64,000 bases of DNA from Shinisaurus crocodilurus. Taxonomy: Eukaryota > Chordata > Lepidosauria > Squamata > Shinisauridae. This document shows positions 10,906 to 22,719 of this stretch, piece after piece. Both the position numbers and the translations under genes were made by a program. Within the stretch, counting starts at the first letter, position 1, and each line of letters begins with the position of its first letter. The notes under the pieces were generated by a model that was given only the letters and a program-made list of their open reading frames with translations, ran no database searches and was not told where the DNA came from. Where the stretch lies: the NCBI GenBank assembly GCA_021292165.1, contig CM037877.1, forward strand, positions 214,086,716 to 214,150,715. Reading direction: 5' to 3'.

Positions 10906-12950
10906 GGCTATTGCTTAAACTCTGCTTCCTAACTGTTGGAAAACCCAAAGGGTAATTCCTACTTCAAATCACTGATGATATGGATTCTGGACTTGACTAT
11001 GGATTCTAGGGATTATGGATTCCAGGGATTGACTTAGCATTTGGGAAGGGAAGAACACTGAACCCCCAGTCCAGAGGAGCACATGAAAGAAGCACATGTG
11101 CAGTGGGCCTTTTTAACATCAATGCCACATTGGAAGTTCTGCTCAGATGAAGAGCCTACAATGCAAATGGGGTGACTTTCAGAAATGCTGTTGGGTAAAT
11201 GGGAGAAGTTCCAGGGATGAAGCCAGCCAAGGATTGTGCGGGCCCAAGAATCCAGCAGACAAGAGGATAAATGGCTCAATAGCAGAAAGACTGCAAGAGC
11301 TGCCATAGAAGCCAATAACTGGACTAGGGAGCCAAAGACTACTGCACTCAACTGCTTCTTATGTCTGCTGCAGCTCAAATGTAAGCTCATATATCTTATC
11401 TTGAATGCCATTTCAAGAGAAATGAAGAAGGGGAGAAAAGGAAAAGGGGAAATATAGCTCACTGAAGTGTGTGGGTGAGTGATGATGGAGGAGGGAGTAA
11501 TGTGTGTGGCTGGAATGGAGTGTGAGTGGGGTTGGTTTTATCTGTGGAGAGCAGAATGGCTACAGAGAAATTACTGCAACCTCCTCGCTCACAAATTTCC
11601 ATGTGTTTTTCTGCCTGAATAATTCTATAGCCCATCAGTATGATGAGAGTACAGTAGGAGAACATGGGCAAGGAAAATGTTGTACCGTAGTTGTTTTTAA
11701 GCGTGTGTGTGTGTGTGTGTGTGTGTGAATGAGCGGGTGTGATACATGAATACAGCATCTGCTGGGGAAAGAAAAATAATAACAAGCAATGTTTATGACA
11801 AACTGTTAGGTGACCTAGCAAATAGGTAGAATAAGTAGAATCGGACAACAGTATCCCCCCCCCCCCAGGGAGCTGAAGGCAATTTGAAAGAGGAATTGCT
11901 TCTCATAGTATGCGTATAGTCATCTTGCTTTTGCCTCTGATAAGTTTGGCATGTCTTTATTGTTCCAAAAACCTGGCAACCCACCCCACATTTCTATCCA
12001 ATAAAATAAGGATGCAAACAACCTTCACTAAGAAAGCCACCACCAGAACTGTACAGCCAAGACTGCTCCCAGTGATGGGGAGGACCCCCTGCCATTAAAC
12101 CACCTCCCATCAAGACCATTTTATAGAATATATATATATATATATATATATATAATTCTGTTCCTCCTGATAGGCAGAGCCCTACATGCACACTACCTTC
12201 TCCCCACCCCCACCCCCCACCCCCCACTTCTTCTCAACTCCTGGAAAGAGACGTGTGTAAGACTGAAAGGACATGCATGCAGAGTAAGTCAGCTTTTCAT
12301 TTTTATTTCAAAGTAATCCCTTCAAATTCTGGGAAAGTATTTCTATTGATATTGTCTTAGAGCACAGTGTTTCCTGGGTGACAGATTTCGTATTACCGGT
12401 AAGCAGCCAAATACCATAATCTTCCACCACAAAACTTCTGCAGATGCAAAGGCCTTTGATGTGACCGGGAAAGTGGGAACATCTGTTTGGTGCAAAAATA
12501 CCAGCAGGAGCAGCAGCCTGTTCTGAGTCATATAATTTATGTCTCCCCCACCCCTGAGGTCCCAAAGAAAGCTTTATCCATGAGAAGAATGTGCAAAGTA
12601 CAAGACATCTTCACACTTCCATCAAATGTAGAATCTCTTGCTTTCAACAGTGGGCACACCTGAGACTTTCTTACTGCATCTGAGAGATCAATGTTAATTG
12701 AGGAAGGGTTACTTCTAGGGCTGAACTAAAACTATTTTACTTTTCTTTGTGTCCGTTTTAATGAATATCATTAAACATTCCTGGCACCCCATTGACAATC
12801 AATTGGGTATAGAAGTACTCAATTTTCAAAGGAGCTCCTGGTATGAATGGCTCCAAAAAGTTGCTGGGTATAGAATATTATCTAGTCTTTATTAACCCTT
12901 GCTCTGAAATAATAAAATCTGTATTTGAAAGTATTCATGGATTTCAGTCT
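10906..12950. other. Intergenic, no gene seen
   Basis: Only simple repeats stand out: (GT)n at 11703-11727, a C run at 11854-11866, (AT)n at 12128-12153 and a C-rich tract near 12200-12230. The rest is unassigned. Confidence 0.6.
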
Positions 12951-12954
12951 AACT

Positions 12955-13880
12955 CAGTGATGGTGAACCTATGGCACGGGTGCCACAGCTGGCACGCAGG
13001 GACCTCTCTGTGGGCAGTCGAGCCATTGGTCACCAGATCGCGAAAAGACCATCCCCTTCTGCAAAACACTAATGATCTTGTTCTTTCTCACAGTGTGGAA
13101 CAGAATGATTTTATTCTAGAATTCCTGTTACAGAATTCTTTTCTACATTGTTATCACGTTTAAAAGATTTTGAAGAATGATGCACAGAGCATGGCTTGGA
13201 TGTAAAGCCCTAACAGTTGACCTGAGTGCTGCATGTGTTGCTCTCAAACTAACGGAGTATGAGCCAAGGTTTGACAAATTATCAGCATGCATGCAATAGC
13301 AAAAATCCCATTAATTGTGCAAAAGCATGTCCAATGCAAACTTTTACCTAATGCAGTGTTTGCAGTCCACGACATAAAGTGTTTAAAATGTGTTAAGCAC
13401 GTTTAGTTTTCTTGTTTATCTTGCTCATCCTAGTACAGGTTGACTTTTACTTTTACTAATCCGACACCTGCTGTAGAAGCAGGGAAAGGACCCGGGGTAA
13501 AGCTTGCCCCATACAATTTCAGTCTGGCATATAATCATATTACAAGTTGAGAATCCCTTATCCAAAAATACATGTGCCTAATTATTTAAAAAGTTTGTAT
13601 AAATTCCCTTCAGGCTATGTGTACAATGTAGTACTATAATAATTTTTTGAGTTGATTTTTTTTTTCAACAAAAAAACTGTTTGTATCATTGAAAGCTCTG
13701 TTATTGTGTTTTTCTTTAAAGACAAAAGATGTTAATTAGTTTGGACAACTGTATGAGTTGTTTTTCTAAAACTAAAACCTCGGTATTCAGGTTTAATTGC
13801 AGCGCTGGCACTTTGAAATAAATAAGTTGGTTTTGTGTTGCAGTTTGGGCATTCGGGCTCAAAAAGGTTCGCCCTCACTG
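12955..13880. mobile_element. hAT DNA transposon, non-autonomous, with intact 8-bp target duplication
   Basis: It begins CAGTGATGGTGAACCTATGG; its end is the reverse complement of CAGTGAGGGCGAACCTTTTT. Perfect flanking octamers GTCTAACT lie at 12947-12954 and 13881-13888. An 8-bp duplication with CA...TG ends is the hallmark of hAT insertion. The 926-bp interior has no long open frame, so it depends on a transposase supplied elsewhere. The termini resemble hAT families known to be widespread in tetrapods. Confidence 0.9.
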
Positions 13881-13959
13881 GTCTAACTGATATCCAGGTA
13901 AGTGTACATCAGATTGCAGCCTAAATAGACATAGAGCTCTCTGAGAGTTTTCTCAAAAT

Positions 13960-14107
13960 GTAGGTGGTGCTGAGTGGGCCAGTCACCCTAACCTACCTCA
14001 CAGGGTTGTTGTGAGGATAAGATGGAGAGGAGGAGGATTATGCGAGCCACCTGGGTTTCTTGCAAGAAAAAAGGCAGGTTATAAATATAATAAATAAATA
14101 AATATTG
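13960..14107 (+). mobile_element. tRNA-derived SINE, 5'-truncated
   Basis: Contains CCTAACCTACCTCACAGGGT, TGTTGTGAGGATAAGATGGA and GGTTATAAATATAATAAATAAATA, the body and tail of the SINE seen in full at 59165-59420. The tRNA-like head is missing. Confidence 0.75.
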
Positions 14108-14349
14108 AGAGAGATTATCATCTTGCTAGTCCTTCTCTGGCAAGATGCTGAATTATAGGCTTAATATAGGCTGAAGCATTATGGGTAGGCTGCTGGTAAT
14201 TGTACTCTGACTTGACTTTTGAGGGAGAGAAATCATGCAAGTGAGGTGATCAAACATCAGTGAAAATGGGCACATGCCTTCAACCAAGACAGCCCATTTG
14301 TCCATATAGCCCAATATTGTCCATTGTGACTGGCAGAAGCTTTGTAGGA

Positions 14350-14478
14350 CAGCCTCCCCCACCTGGAGCCCTCCAGATGTGTTGGACCAGAACTCCCAAC
14401 ATTCCCAGCCAGTGGACATAGTCACTGGTACTGATGGAAATTATAGTACAGGTTGGGGCTCCAGGTTGAGGAAGGCTG
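14350..14478. mobile_element. Old palindromic hAT-type MITE
   Basis: Begins CAGCCTCCCCCACCTGGAGC and ends as the reverse complement of CAGCCTTCCTCAACCTGGAG. The centre holds GAACTCCCAACATTCCCAGC. Related to the sharper copies at 39534 and 60659, but arms are eroded and no target duplication is evident. Confidence 0.65.
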
Positions 14479-14479
14479 C

Positions 14480-14592
14480 TCAAGGTTCTCAGGCAGAGAT
14501 GTTTCCCATCCCATCTTTTTAACTAGAGATGCCAGAGATTGAAACTGAGATCTTCTACATGCAAAGCATCTGCTCTAGTACTGAGTTTTGGT
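14480..14592 (-). mobile_element. tRNA-Ala-like SINE fragment, minus strand
   Basis: The reverse complement reads AGAGCAGATGCTTTGCATGT then TTTCAATCTCTGGCATCTC, matching the tRNA-Ala-like head (A box and B box) of the SINE at 42543-42757. Confidence 0.6.
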
Positions 14593-14599
14593 TCCAACT

Positions 14600-16180
14600 T
14601 AAATACAAGTCTCCTAGATCCAAGGCCAGTTCTCTCTACCCACTAGACAATAATGGCTCTCTGAGTAGTGAGTCTATTACAACTGTAAGATTGTGATTCA
14701 AATTTCACGAAGATGATGTGCATGATTACAAATATGGCTAAATATCATACAATTGTGAATTCCTCTTTTATACTAGTTTCAGGCAATTATAATTTCATCA
14801 GGATGAAGATGAGTGGAGCCTCCATCACCAGAAGTGTCCTGCAAGAGCAGACACAAGGGGAATCAGCACACCAGCAATACTTAATGCTCCAAACAGAGCA
14901 TCCTCTAGAGGAAATCAGAGCCAGAGAGGCCCAATTTAGAAGTAGGAAGCAGTCAGCTTTTGCTGACCTTACAGATGGTTAAATCCACTATTGGGTCCTA
15001 GTATACCACCAATGTGATGCGCATAATTAGGCGGATGCTGCAACCAGATGAAGAAGATGGGACTGGTTTTCTTTTAGAACCTCTATGGGATATAAAAAAG
15101 CACATTCCCGTCACCTAACTCTCTTGCTAATGATGTTCTCAGTGCATCCAAGTTGCAGTCTGGATTTTCCCATATGGGAATACAAATAATCAGATTCCAT
15201 AGATAAGCCATTTTAGGTTGGATTGGAGAATTCACTCATTAGGCCTCAGGAGGGGCTTACATGTTGGCCCAAAAGCTAAACTCATGATTAGGTGAATAAA
15301 ATATTCCGCTTGTGAACCTTTCTCCCAGCAGAAAAAAGAAAGCTCTGAAGATCTGTGTGGTACAGAATACTGTGAAATACATTGAGCTGTCTGTCACCAG
15401 TACTCCATGGTAAATTTACATTTCAAATACATGATCCATCTATACACGTTAACTCAAAGGAATATTTATGGGAATAAAAGGCATTCGATTTTTGTGTTTA
15501 TTATCATCAATTTAGAACAACTGTCTGTCATTTAAATTCAGTTATGTGACACCCTCCAGTAAAATGTTTGTAGAGATGGAAAGATGTTGGGACTTCAAGA
15601 ACTGCAGGTCAAAATTAATGTAGTGATTGTGTTTGATAATTAAAAATGCCACATCCATTAGCTTATCTTGAAAGGCAGGCAGGAAGAAACTCAGAAATGT
15701 TCCTGATACTTTTGCAGCTTAGAAGGATTGAGAAAAGTCTAAACAAAAGCTGAGATTGGCAATGATGAGCAGAGATACCTAAAGGGACAAATTCCAGAAG
15801 AGCAGCTGTGTGAACTGAAATCCGATGTGGCAAGAACAATAAAAGAGCAGCACTTACATGGGATTCCTCTATTTATACCTGGCAAATATTTTCAAAAACT
15901 CAACGCTCTGTTTTGTAAATTGGGGGGGGGGGGCCTTCCTCCTTGCCACAAGTATCCGTGAAAAGGATACAGCTTCCAATTAAAGAAGCTGGGTTTGGCT
16001 TTCTGGATCTTGCTTTATATCATTGGGTATATTTGTTGACCTGTACTAAATTTTTGTATTTTTCACTTAGATTAGATTTTTCCACCTTGGTCAGTTTTGG
16101 ACTCCTCCTGTGTGGATTTTCTCTCTAAATAGATGGCATTAGGTTCTTGGCATGTTAAAATGGATAGGCTTCCTCCCACA
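14600..16180. other. Intergenic, nothing recognised
   Basis: No repeat or gene signal beyond a G run at 15921-15932. Open frames at 14713 and 15943 are short and lack similarity I recognise. Confidence 0.55.
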
Positions 16181-16187
16181 GTTATGG

Positions 16188-16711
16188 CTGTTAGAGATGT
16201 GTGTGTTGTGATATGAATCACATTCACCAGCTGTGGCACATTGTTTACACATGGAAGGAACAGACTGGCTGGTAAACAAGTTGTGTTTTGTCTTCCTTTT
16301 TTCCCGTGTTCTTTCTCATCGGAAGCTAGGCCTGGGAGCATTACGAGCTAGTCACATGGTTTGTATGTCCTGGTGACGTACTTGTTTATTCTGTTGGAAG
16401 CCATTTTAGAGAAGTGCTGGACTGCTTTCTCTATTCTTTTTCCTTTCCTCTTCTGGCTATTGTTTGCAGGACTTTGCAACAATGTAACGTCTTTGCTTAG
16501 GTGGAGTAAAGCTCAACCTACTCCACTGGAACTAATGCTTGCTATGCATTGTACTCTGCACATGGACTGTAACTAGGAATGTATACTCTGTAGAATATTA
16601 CTTGCTAAAGTAAATAAACAGGTAGAGAAATAGACCTGTGGAGTTACAGAGTGTTCCCTTGCTACATGGATTAATCTGCAACCGGGGGAAGCTGAGCTGG
16701 TGTCGGATTAC
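16188..16711 (+). mobile_element. Possible solo LTR
   Basis: A roughly 520-bp block that could start TGTTAGAGATGTG and end GGATTACA, with AATAAA at 16613-16618 followed by a short GC-richer tail. This is the layout of an endogenous-retrovirus LTR, but no target duplication, primer site or internal region is visible. Tentative. Confidence 0.3.
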
Positions 16712-16994
16712 AGGCAAGCTGGCTGGCAGCTGCAAACCAACACGCTGGAACGCTGCGCAGAGAGAGGGGGGTGAGATCTGGAAGATCTGTGTGTAGAAAA
16801 ATGGGCTTCTGACACACAGACAGGATTTTAATTCTCCCATCCAGCACATGTGTGACTCTGCTTTCACTAACGCGCCTTCAGTGTGGTGTATAATGTCACG
16901 TCAATTACATTTTGATCCATTTTCTTATACTAAATTGATCTGTGGGGAAATCCTGATTTAAAAATTGGTAAGAAAATACCAATTTTTGTAGCAG

Positions 16995-17815
16995 ACTCTG
17001 ACAGATAAGTTGATTTTTTACCTTGGATCAATTAGGGGGTGCTGATTATGAGTTATTGTCATTCTCAGCTTTGCATGCCAAATACAATTTGCCTGCTATG
17101 GCTGAATGGCAATACTTGCCATTGCAACATTTGTTAGAATCTAGGTGTGGCCCTGCTGCTTTTACAACTTTAGAGTCTCCTTCACTACTGAAAGCACTTA
17201 TTGAGGCTGATCAGTTATACTGACCAGTTATATCAATTATATCAATCTAATTAGCATCAGAAACTAATGCTTCTTTTAATCATATGTTTTGGCAATGCCC
17301 AACAGTTGCATCATTTTGGGAGGAGGTTATTATATGGATAAACTTTGTATTGGAACACTCTTTAATATTTACTGATGCACATGTCCTCTTAAATTATCTA
17401 CCTGCTTCCTGGAAGTTAATGCACACACTCAGCACAAATGGATTCATCACACCCTTTTGACAGCTAAAAGACTAATATTACAACAATGGAAAGATAAATG
17501 CTCACCTCTTATAATGCAATCAACTGAGAACCAAACAACGCTTTCAACATTTGAATGGGTGGTATATAGATGCCACTCGCGAATGGATATGTAGTTGGTC
17601 TGCCTTTGTTGAAGTTTATGTATACTTTTTAGAAAGCTGTATTTTCATATATATCTATATCTAGATCCATATATATCATATGCATGTATTGAAATTGATA
17701 TATTCAAATCTATGTAGTTATATATATTTTTTCTTTTCCTCCTTATGGTATTGTTTGTTTTGTTGAAATTTTATAATAAAAATTAATTTTTAAAAAGGGC
17801 AGTACTTTAAAATGC
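16995..17815 (+). mobile_element. L1-clade LINE 3' end (ORF2 C-terminus and 3' UTR), pseudogenised
   Basis: The frame from 17023 contains SFSALHAKYNLPAMAEWQYL and PLQHLLES, the L1 'KYNLP..Y.QLRHFL' segment. After a stop, the frame continues with NHMFWQCPTVASFWEEV (the L1 H-x-FW-x-C cysteine/histidine motif) and LTAKRLILQQWKDK. The 3' end has TTTATAATAAAAATTAATTT and a short A run. Several stops and shifts; 5' part absent. Confidence 0.75.
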
Positions 17816-17819
17816 AACA

Positions 17820-17945
17820 AGTTTTTGTGATATGAGCTTCCATAGACTAGCACCTGCTTCTGTCAGCCCTTGAAAGCTCATGCCGTCATAGGTTTCTTAG
17901 TCAATAAGGCGCCACAGGACTCTGCTTCTATGCCAAACATTAGGT
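17820..17945. repeat. Interspersed repeat fragment of unknown class
   Basis: Carries GAAAGCTCATGCC..TAGTCAATAAGGCGCCACAGGACTC, a motif that recurs in reptile genomes (TTAGTCT..AAGGTGCCACAAGACTC). Class not assigned. Confidence 0.45.
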
Positions 17946-19994
17946 AAAGCTGTAAGTAGTGCAAATTTCAAGGTGGTGCCATTTCACAGACAGCGTGAGT
18001 ATGCAAGTGAATGTCATCATGCAAGCTATCAAAAAGACGCAAATTGTTTGGTGCCTTTGCAGACAGTCATCAAGACTGGGAAGGAGATGCATGCAAACTG
18101 GGGATGACCCAAGAAGTTAGCTGGGCTAACGATCAACATTACTGCATGGGATTTCATACAGTATATGACTGTTTTCACATTTAGAGCTTGTACTTCTCAG
18201 TCTATCAAGTTTATGCAATAAGCGAGAACACAATTCATTTGGTCTCCTAGTTTCATATTAATGTGTAAAGCTTCCTTTACACATGGCAGACCAAGGAGGT
18301 GTTGCGCCATGATCTCAGCGCACATGAGATATTTTATGGTACCAAAAAAGTCAATGTCCAGTGAAGCTGCCATGATATTGCTGTGTTAAAATGGTTGTGC
18401 AAATTAGCGCTGATACAATAACCACTTTCTTCCATTGTGATGGAGGCACCTTCATGCTTATATACTGAATATCCCAGACATGCATGCAAGAGCCCAATAT
18501 ACATATATTTGAAAGAGTTCAAAGATCTATGTGAGAAAAATAGTGATGTGCAGATCACAGAACATATGGTCACTTTCACTGTGGCTGATGTTACCCAGAG
18601 TTGGTGAGAGAAGGTAGAGGATTCTCAGAACCTTTCTCTCCAGGTTGTCCAGCCATTTGCTCGACGCATCGGCTTTCCTTCCCTCTTTTGCAAGAGTACT
18701 GCATATTTCCCCTTCTCCTTCAGTAATTTGCCAGGGAGAAGCTCATAGTGGCAGAATATACCTCACCACAATAAACCACTGGGGGACTGTGATATAGTGA
18801 ACATAGAGGCATTATGAATTTCCCACTTCCCTTCCTTATCTAAACACCCTCCAGTGAACAGGAGGAATACTGGCAGGGCTAGGGATTGGGAAGCTTACTG
18901 AGGGATTAGGGCACCAATCACAGTAATCGTCTGTTGGACTGAACATTTCTCTTGAGAGGTCTACAAAATCAGATTTTGAAACACAATCTTCATCTAGGTG
19001 AAGGCAGTGAAGAAAAAAGAGAAGAAAGGAAGACAAGGCTGAAAATTAAAACCGTCTCTTCTAAATGTTGGATTTCTCTGAGTTCCTGTGTGGTCTTGTC
19101 TGTATAACTATATACCTGTGCAATGTTAATGCAAGAAGAATTGTGATTGTCTTCAGACAGGATTAAACATACTCCTCAAATATGAAGAAAGAACTAATTT
19201 CTACATGTGCCATTTTGAAGTTCCTTCAGAAGCACCTCTGGCTGCAGATCCTGGTCTCACCATGTTAGACAGAGGAGGTTGATAGGGTGAGGGCTTTGAG
19301 CAGAGTGTGCTATCTGCATTTTATATTAACTTTCCTAAGCATCATTTGACCTTGTCAGTGCAGATAAAGCCCTGTGAAGTGCACACCAGACAAAATGTAA
19401 TTTTAATTAAGTATAGTTATATCCGGCCAAGGTGGCATGGAATACAAATGACCATGCCACCAGTGAATCCTTCTCCGATTAAAATTTCTTTTGTAAGCCA
19501 TATGGCTGAAAGAGACAATTCTCCAAATCCCTGAGGAAGGATTTGGAGACGGAATTCTTCGTCTTGTGGTATCTGATTGCCTGCACTACTGAGATGTCTC
19601 CAAAACCCACAGCAATATCTTAGTTTCTCTACAGCACTGAACTGAAACACTTTCATTTGTTTTCTTCTCCCTCTTTCAGGAAGACACTACACATCCCAAT
19701 GTGGCCAGCAGCACCCTTGTATGACAACAGTACACTCCTACTGTGGCATCTGTGGAGACAGGCCAGCAACAGCCTCTATAGTCCACAATGGAATCCATCT
19801 GTAAAGGTCAAGTTGCAAAGGCAGTAAGTGCAGAACATGACTATGCCCTCAGAAGATTCGTTTGTCATCACAGATGACTCTTTGTTTTGTATCTGAAATT
19901 TGCTTGGCAGAGCAGCACTAAAGGGCATTTCATAAGGGGCACTAAGAATTATATGAATCTGTGTGTGTGTCAGGGTGCATGCTGGTGACAGGTA
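17946..19994. other. Intergenic, nothing recognised
   Basis: No repeat family, gene or structural signal that I could support in this 2 kb. Short frames only. Confidence 0.5.
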
Positions 19995-20220
19995 GGGCTG
20001 AAGCCAGTGCTAGGCCAGGCCAGACCCCAAAGTGGGTGGAGTCATCCTTTCTCTCTCTTTCTACCATCCCCTTTCCTCTCATTCTGACAGCCTCTTCTCT
20101 CCTCTCCCCACCCCAGCCTCACTTCCTCCTTGCCCAGCAGACTACCAGAAAAGGGACATTGGCATAGGTCTGAACTGATCACTTGCAGATGGCTTTTGAA
20201 ATTAGGCTGAGGCCTACCTA
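19995..20220. repeat. Copy of the element at 3358-3724, partial
   Basis: Shares a CT-rich block, TGCCCAGCAGACTACCAGAA, then GGTCTGAACTGA and GGCTTTTGAAATTAGGCTGA with the hAT-like element at 3358. Termini not clear. Confidence 0.55.
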
Positions 20221-21395
20221 GGACCACTGGTTGCCTGCTGCTGCTATGGCAGGCAGGCCTCTCTCTTGCATAATAGGTACTATGTGGAGTGGGGTAGACT
20301 TCCCAGCTACTCATCCACCCACCCTCTGTGTTGCCAACCCCATGCTGCTGCTGCAGCAGCCAATAGGTTATGGGTTGGGGTGGGAGCTAACTGTAGGGAG
20401 GGGACTGGAGGGCTCACAGATGGGGGCTGGCAATTCTAAATCAATCTAAAGCTTTAGGAAACAAATAGGGTTTTTTTCTGAACATTCCTCGCCTTTATTC
20501 ATAAATGCCGTTTCCAATCTGAATCAGCATGTGCTTAATTGCCTTTAGGCTGGAAATTTATTTTACACACAAAATAATTTCTACACTGTGAAAATTGGGC
20601 AGGATCCCCAAGAAAGCAACATTCTGATCCAGTGCGGCCATTAACTCTCCATTCTTTTCTAAAATGCAACTAGATGCTATGTTTTTTTCAGGGTCTCCCT
20701 ACTGGTTATTAAAAATCTGAGTTCCTTTCTGAGATAAATTAACAACCCCGCTCCCCACCCTCCACCCTTGTCTTGGATTAGCATATTTCCTTTCTGCTCT
20801 CCCCAAAGGGTCTCCATTTCTCTGTCTCTTCTCATCACCCAGAGTAATTTGGGGCTGTTAGAGAAAGTTCATTGCTGTAATTGCAACCAGATTGGTCATT
20901 AAAGTTGACAGACAGCTGTTGAGAGAAAGTCGCACATTGATTCCTGCCACTCAGCTGCTGCTCCCAGTGCTTGCTCAAAGGCAATCTTGAATTGCTGGGA
21001 AAGCAACACATTCCTTTTACCTCCAGGAACAATAGTTTCTGGGAGGAGAGAGTGCTCAGAACTCCTGCCTTTATATGTAAACAAGGTTCAGATGCACCTT
21101 CCCTAAATCAAGGCAGGCAGACTATTCAGCAAATGAAAGATTCCCCTGGAGCTCTCCCTTATGGCTCAAAGTCGGTAATGCATTTTAGAAAAATAACACT
21201 TTACCCTCGCAGCTGAGATAACAGCCTTAACTCAGGATGTTTAGGAATTATGCATAAATTATGCATAAATTCTCATACTTCTGGCTGGGTCTCTTTTCTG
21301 TAGAACTCCCTCTCATTTACCAATATGAAAATGGTTGGGCACACCCCTCCCTTCCCCTTTACAATGACACTGAGATTTGTAATCTGCAGGTTAAG
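20221..21395. other. Intergenic; possibly a conserved block at 20850-21240
   Basis: No repeats recognised. The segment after 20850 is compositionally even and repeat-free, but nothing identifies it. A (CTG)-like cluster at 20343-20357 is trivial. Confidence 0.4.
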
Positions 21396-22200
21396 AATGA
21401 CCCATTTTGTGGTATTGGTACCTGTGTTTTTAAATTTGTTCATAAATTATCTGGAGTTAAGGGCGAGCAACAAGGTGGCCAGGTTTGCTGATGACATCAA
21501 ATTATTTCAGGTTGTTAAAAACAAAAACAGATTGCAAAGAGCTCCAAAAGGATCTCTCCAAACTGGAAGAACGGGCATTCAAATGGAAAATGCAGTTCAA
21601 TGTAAGCAAGTGTAAAGTGATGCAAAAAATCCTAACTTCACACATATGCTGATGAGATCTGAGTTAGTGGTGACTGACTAAGAAAGATCTTGGCGTCATG
21701 GTCAATGAAAATGTCCACCCAGTGTGCAGGCAGCTGCTGTGAAAAAAAAAGAAAAGGCAAATTCCATGTTGGGGATCATTAGGAAAGGAATCGAAAATTA
21801 AACTGCCACACTTAGAATACTGAGTGCTGTCCTGGTCACTGCACCTCAAAAAAGGATAGTGTAGAGCTGGAAAAGATGGAGAAAAGGTGCAGAAAAGATG
21901 ATCAAGGGGTGAGGCCTACAGCTCTTTGAAGAATGGTTTAAATGGTTGGGGCTTTTAGCTTAGGAAAAAGGCGAGTAAGGGGAACATGATAGAAGTGTAG
22001 AAAATTATGCAGTGTGGAAGAAGTGTCTATCTCTCATACTACCAGAACCCAGAGTCTTCCAAGAAACAGGAATGGTGGGACATTAAGGACGGATAAAAGG
22101 AAGTACTTCTTCACACAGTGCATATCACTGTTGCATTTGGACTGGGAGCCTCTTCCACAGGGCAGTAGGAGTGTTGTTGTACTAAGTCAGTTCCTTCTGT
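21396..22200 (+). mobile_element. CR1-clade LINE fragment (reverse transcriptase and C-terminus), pseudogenised
   Basis: Encodes PVFLNLFINYLELRASNK then VARFADDIKLFQVVKNKN, the catalytic F-A-D-D box of the CR1 reverse transcriptase, followed in shifted frames by ORF2 C-terminal pieces (for example NGGTLRTDKRKYFFTQCI, PLPQGSRSVVVL). Same family as 62850-64000. Multiple stops and shifts. Confidence 0.8.
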
Positions 22201-22424
22201 ATTTTTGATTGACCATTTTTCTGACTCATTTCAAGAGAATTATCCTTTTAAAAATAATGCTAATAGAGTGGAGGGCAGGTCTGTAGCCAGCCTTCCTTGC
22301 TAGATGGGACTTCAGAACTGGAAATAAGAGAACCAACATAAATTCCTGAGAACCAACATAAATAATATATGTCCCCACATGGATGTGTGCTCCTGAAAAA
22401 AGAAGGAAAGAAAGACACCCCTTT

Positions 22425-22555
22425 AAGGTGCAATCCTATGTAAGTTTAGACAGAAAAAAGGCCTACAACTCCCAGTATGCCCCAGCCAGTTGGCTGGGGC
22501 ATACTGGGAGTTGTAGGCCTTTTTTCTGTCTAAATTTGCATAGGATTGCACCCTT
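22425..22555. mobile_element. Palindromic MITE, 131 bp
   Basis: Near-perfect palindrome: AAGGTGCAATCCTATG... AGAAAAAAGGCCTACAACTC, then CCAGTATGCCCCAGCCAG, mirrored to ...TGCATAGGATTGCACCCTT. Termini of AAGGGTGCAATCC type are shared with 22641, 53364 and 60409. TTAA borders the left end and TTAG the right, weakly suggesting a TTAA-targeting (piggyBac-like) origin. Confidence 0.85.
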
Positions 22556-22640
22556 AGTCACCATAATTTTATAACACCCCTTTAGCCACTATAATTTTAA
22601 GTGTTACAGGGTACTTTATGGAAGAAAGGAACACTCATTT

Positions 22641-22715
22641 AGGGGGCAATCCTATGCATGTTTAGACAGAAAAAGGACATTTTTTTCCTGTCTAAACATG
22701 CATAGGATTGTGCCC
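22641..22715. mobile_element. Short palindromic MITE, 75 bp
   Basis: AGGGGGCAATCCTATGCATG... mirrored to CATGCATAGGATTGTGCCCT around a short loop. Same termini as 22425-22555 but without the central ACAACTCCCAG portion. Confidence 0.8.
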
Positions 22716-22719
22716 TTAG

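Noticed and set aside
11034..11848. 142-aa and 129-aa minus-strand frames
   Set aside because: They have a chance-like composition, cross a GT microsatellite and overlap plus-strand frames. No splice or domain evidence.
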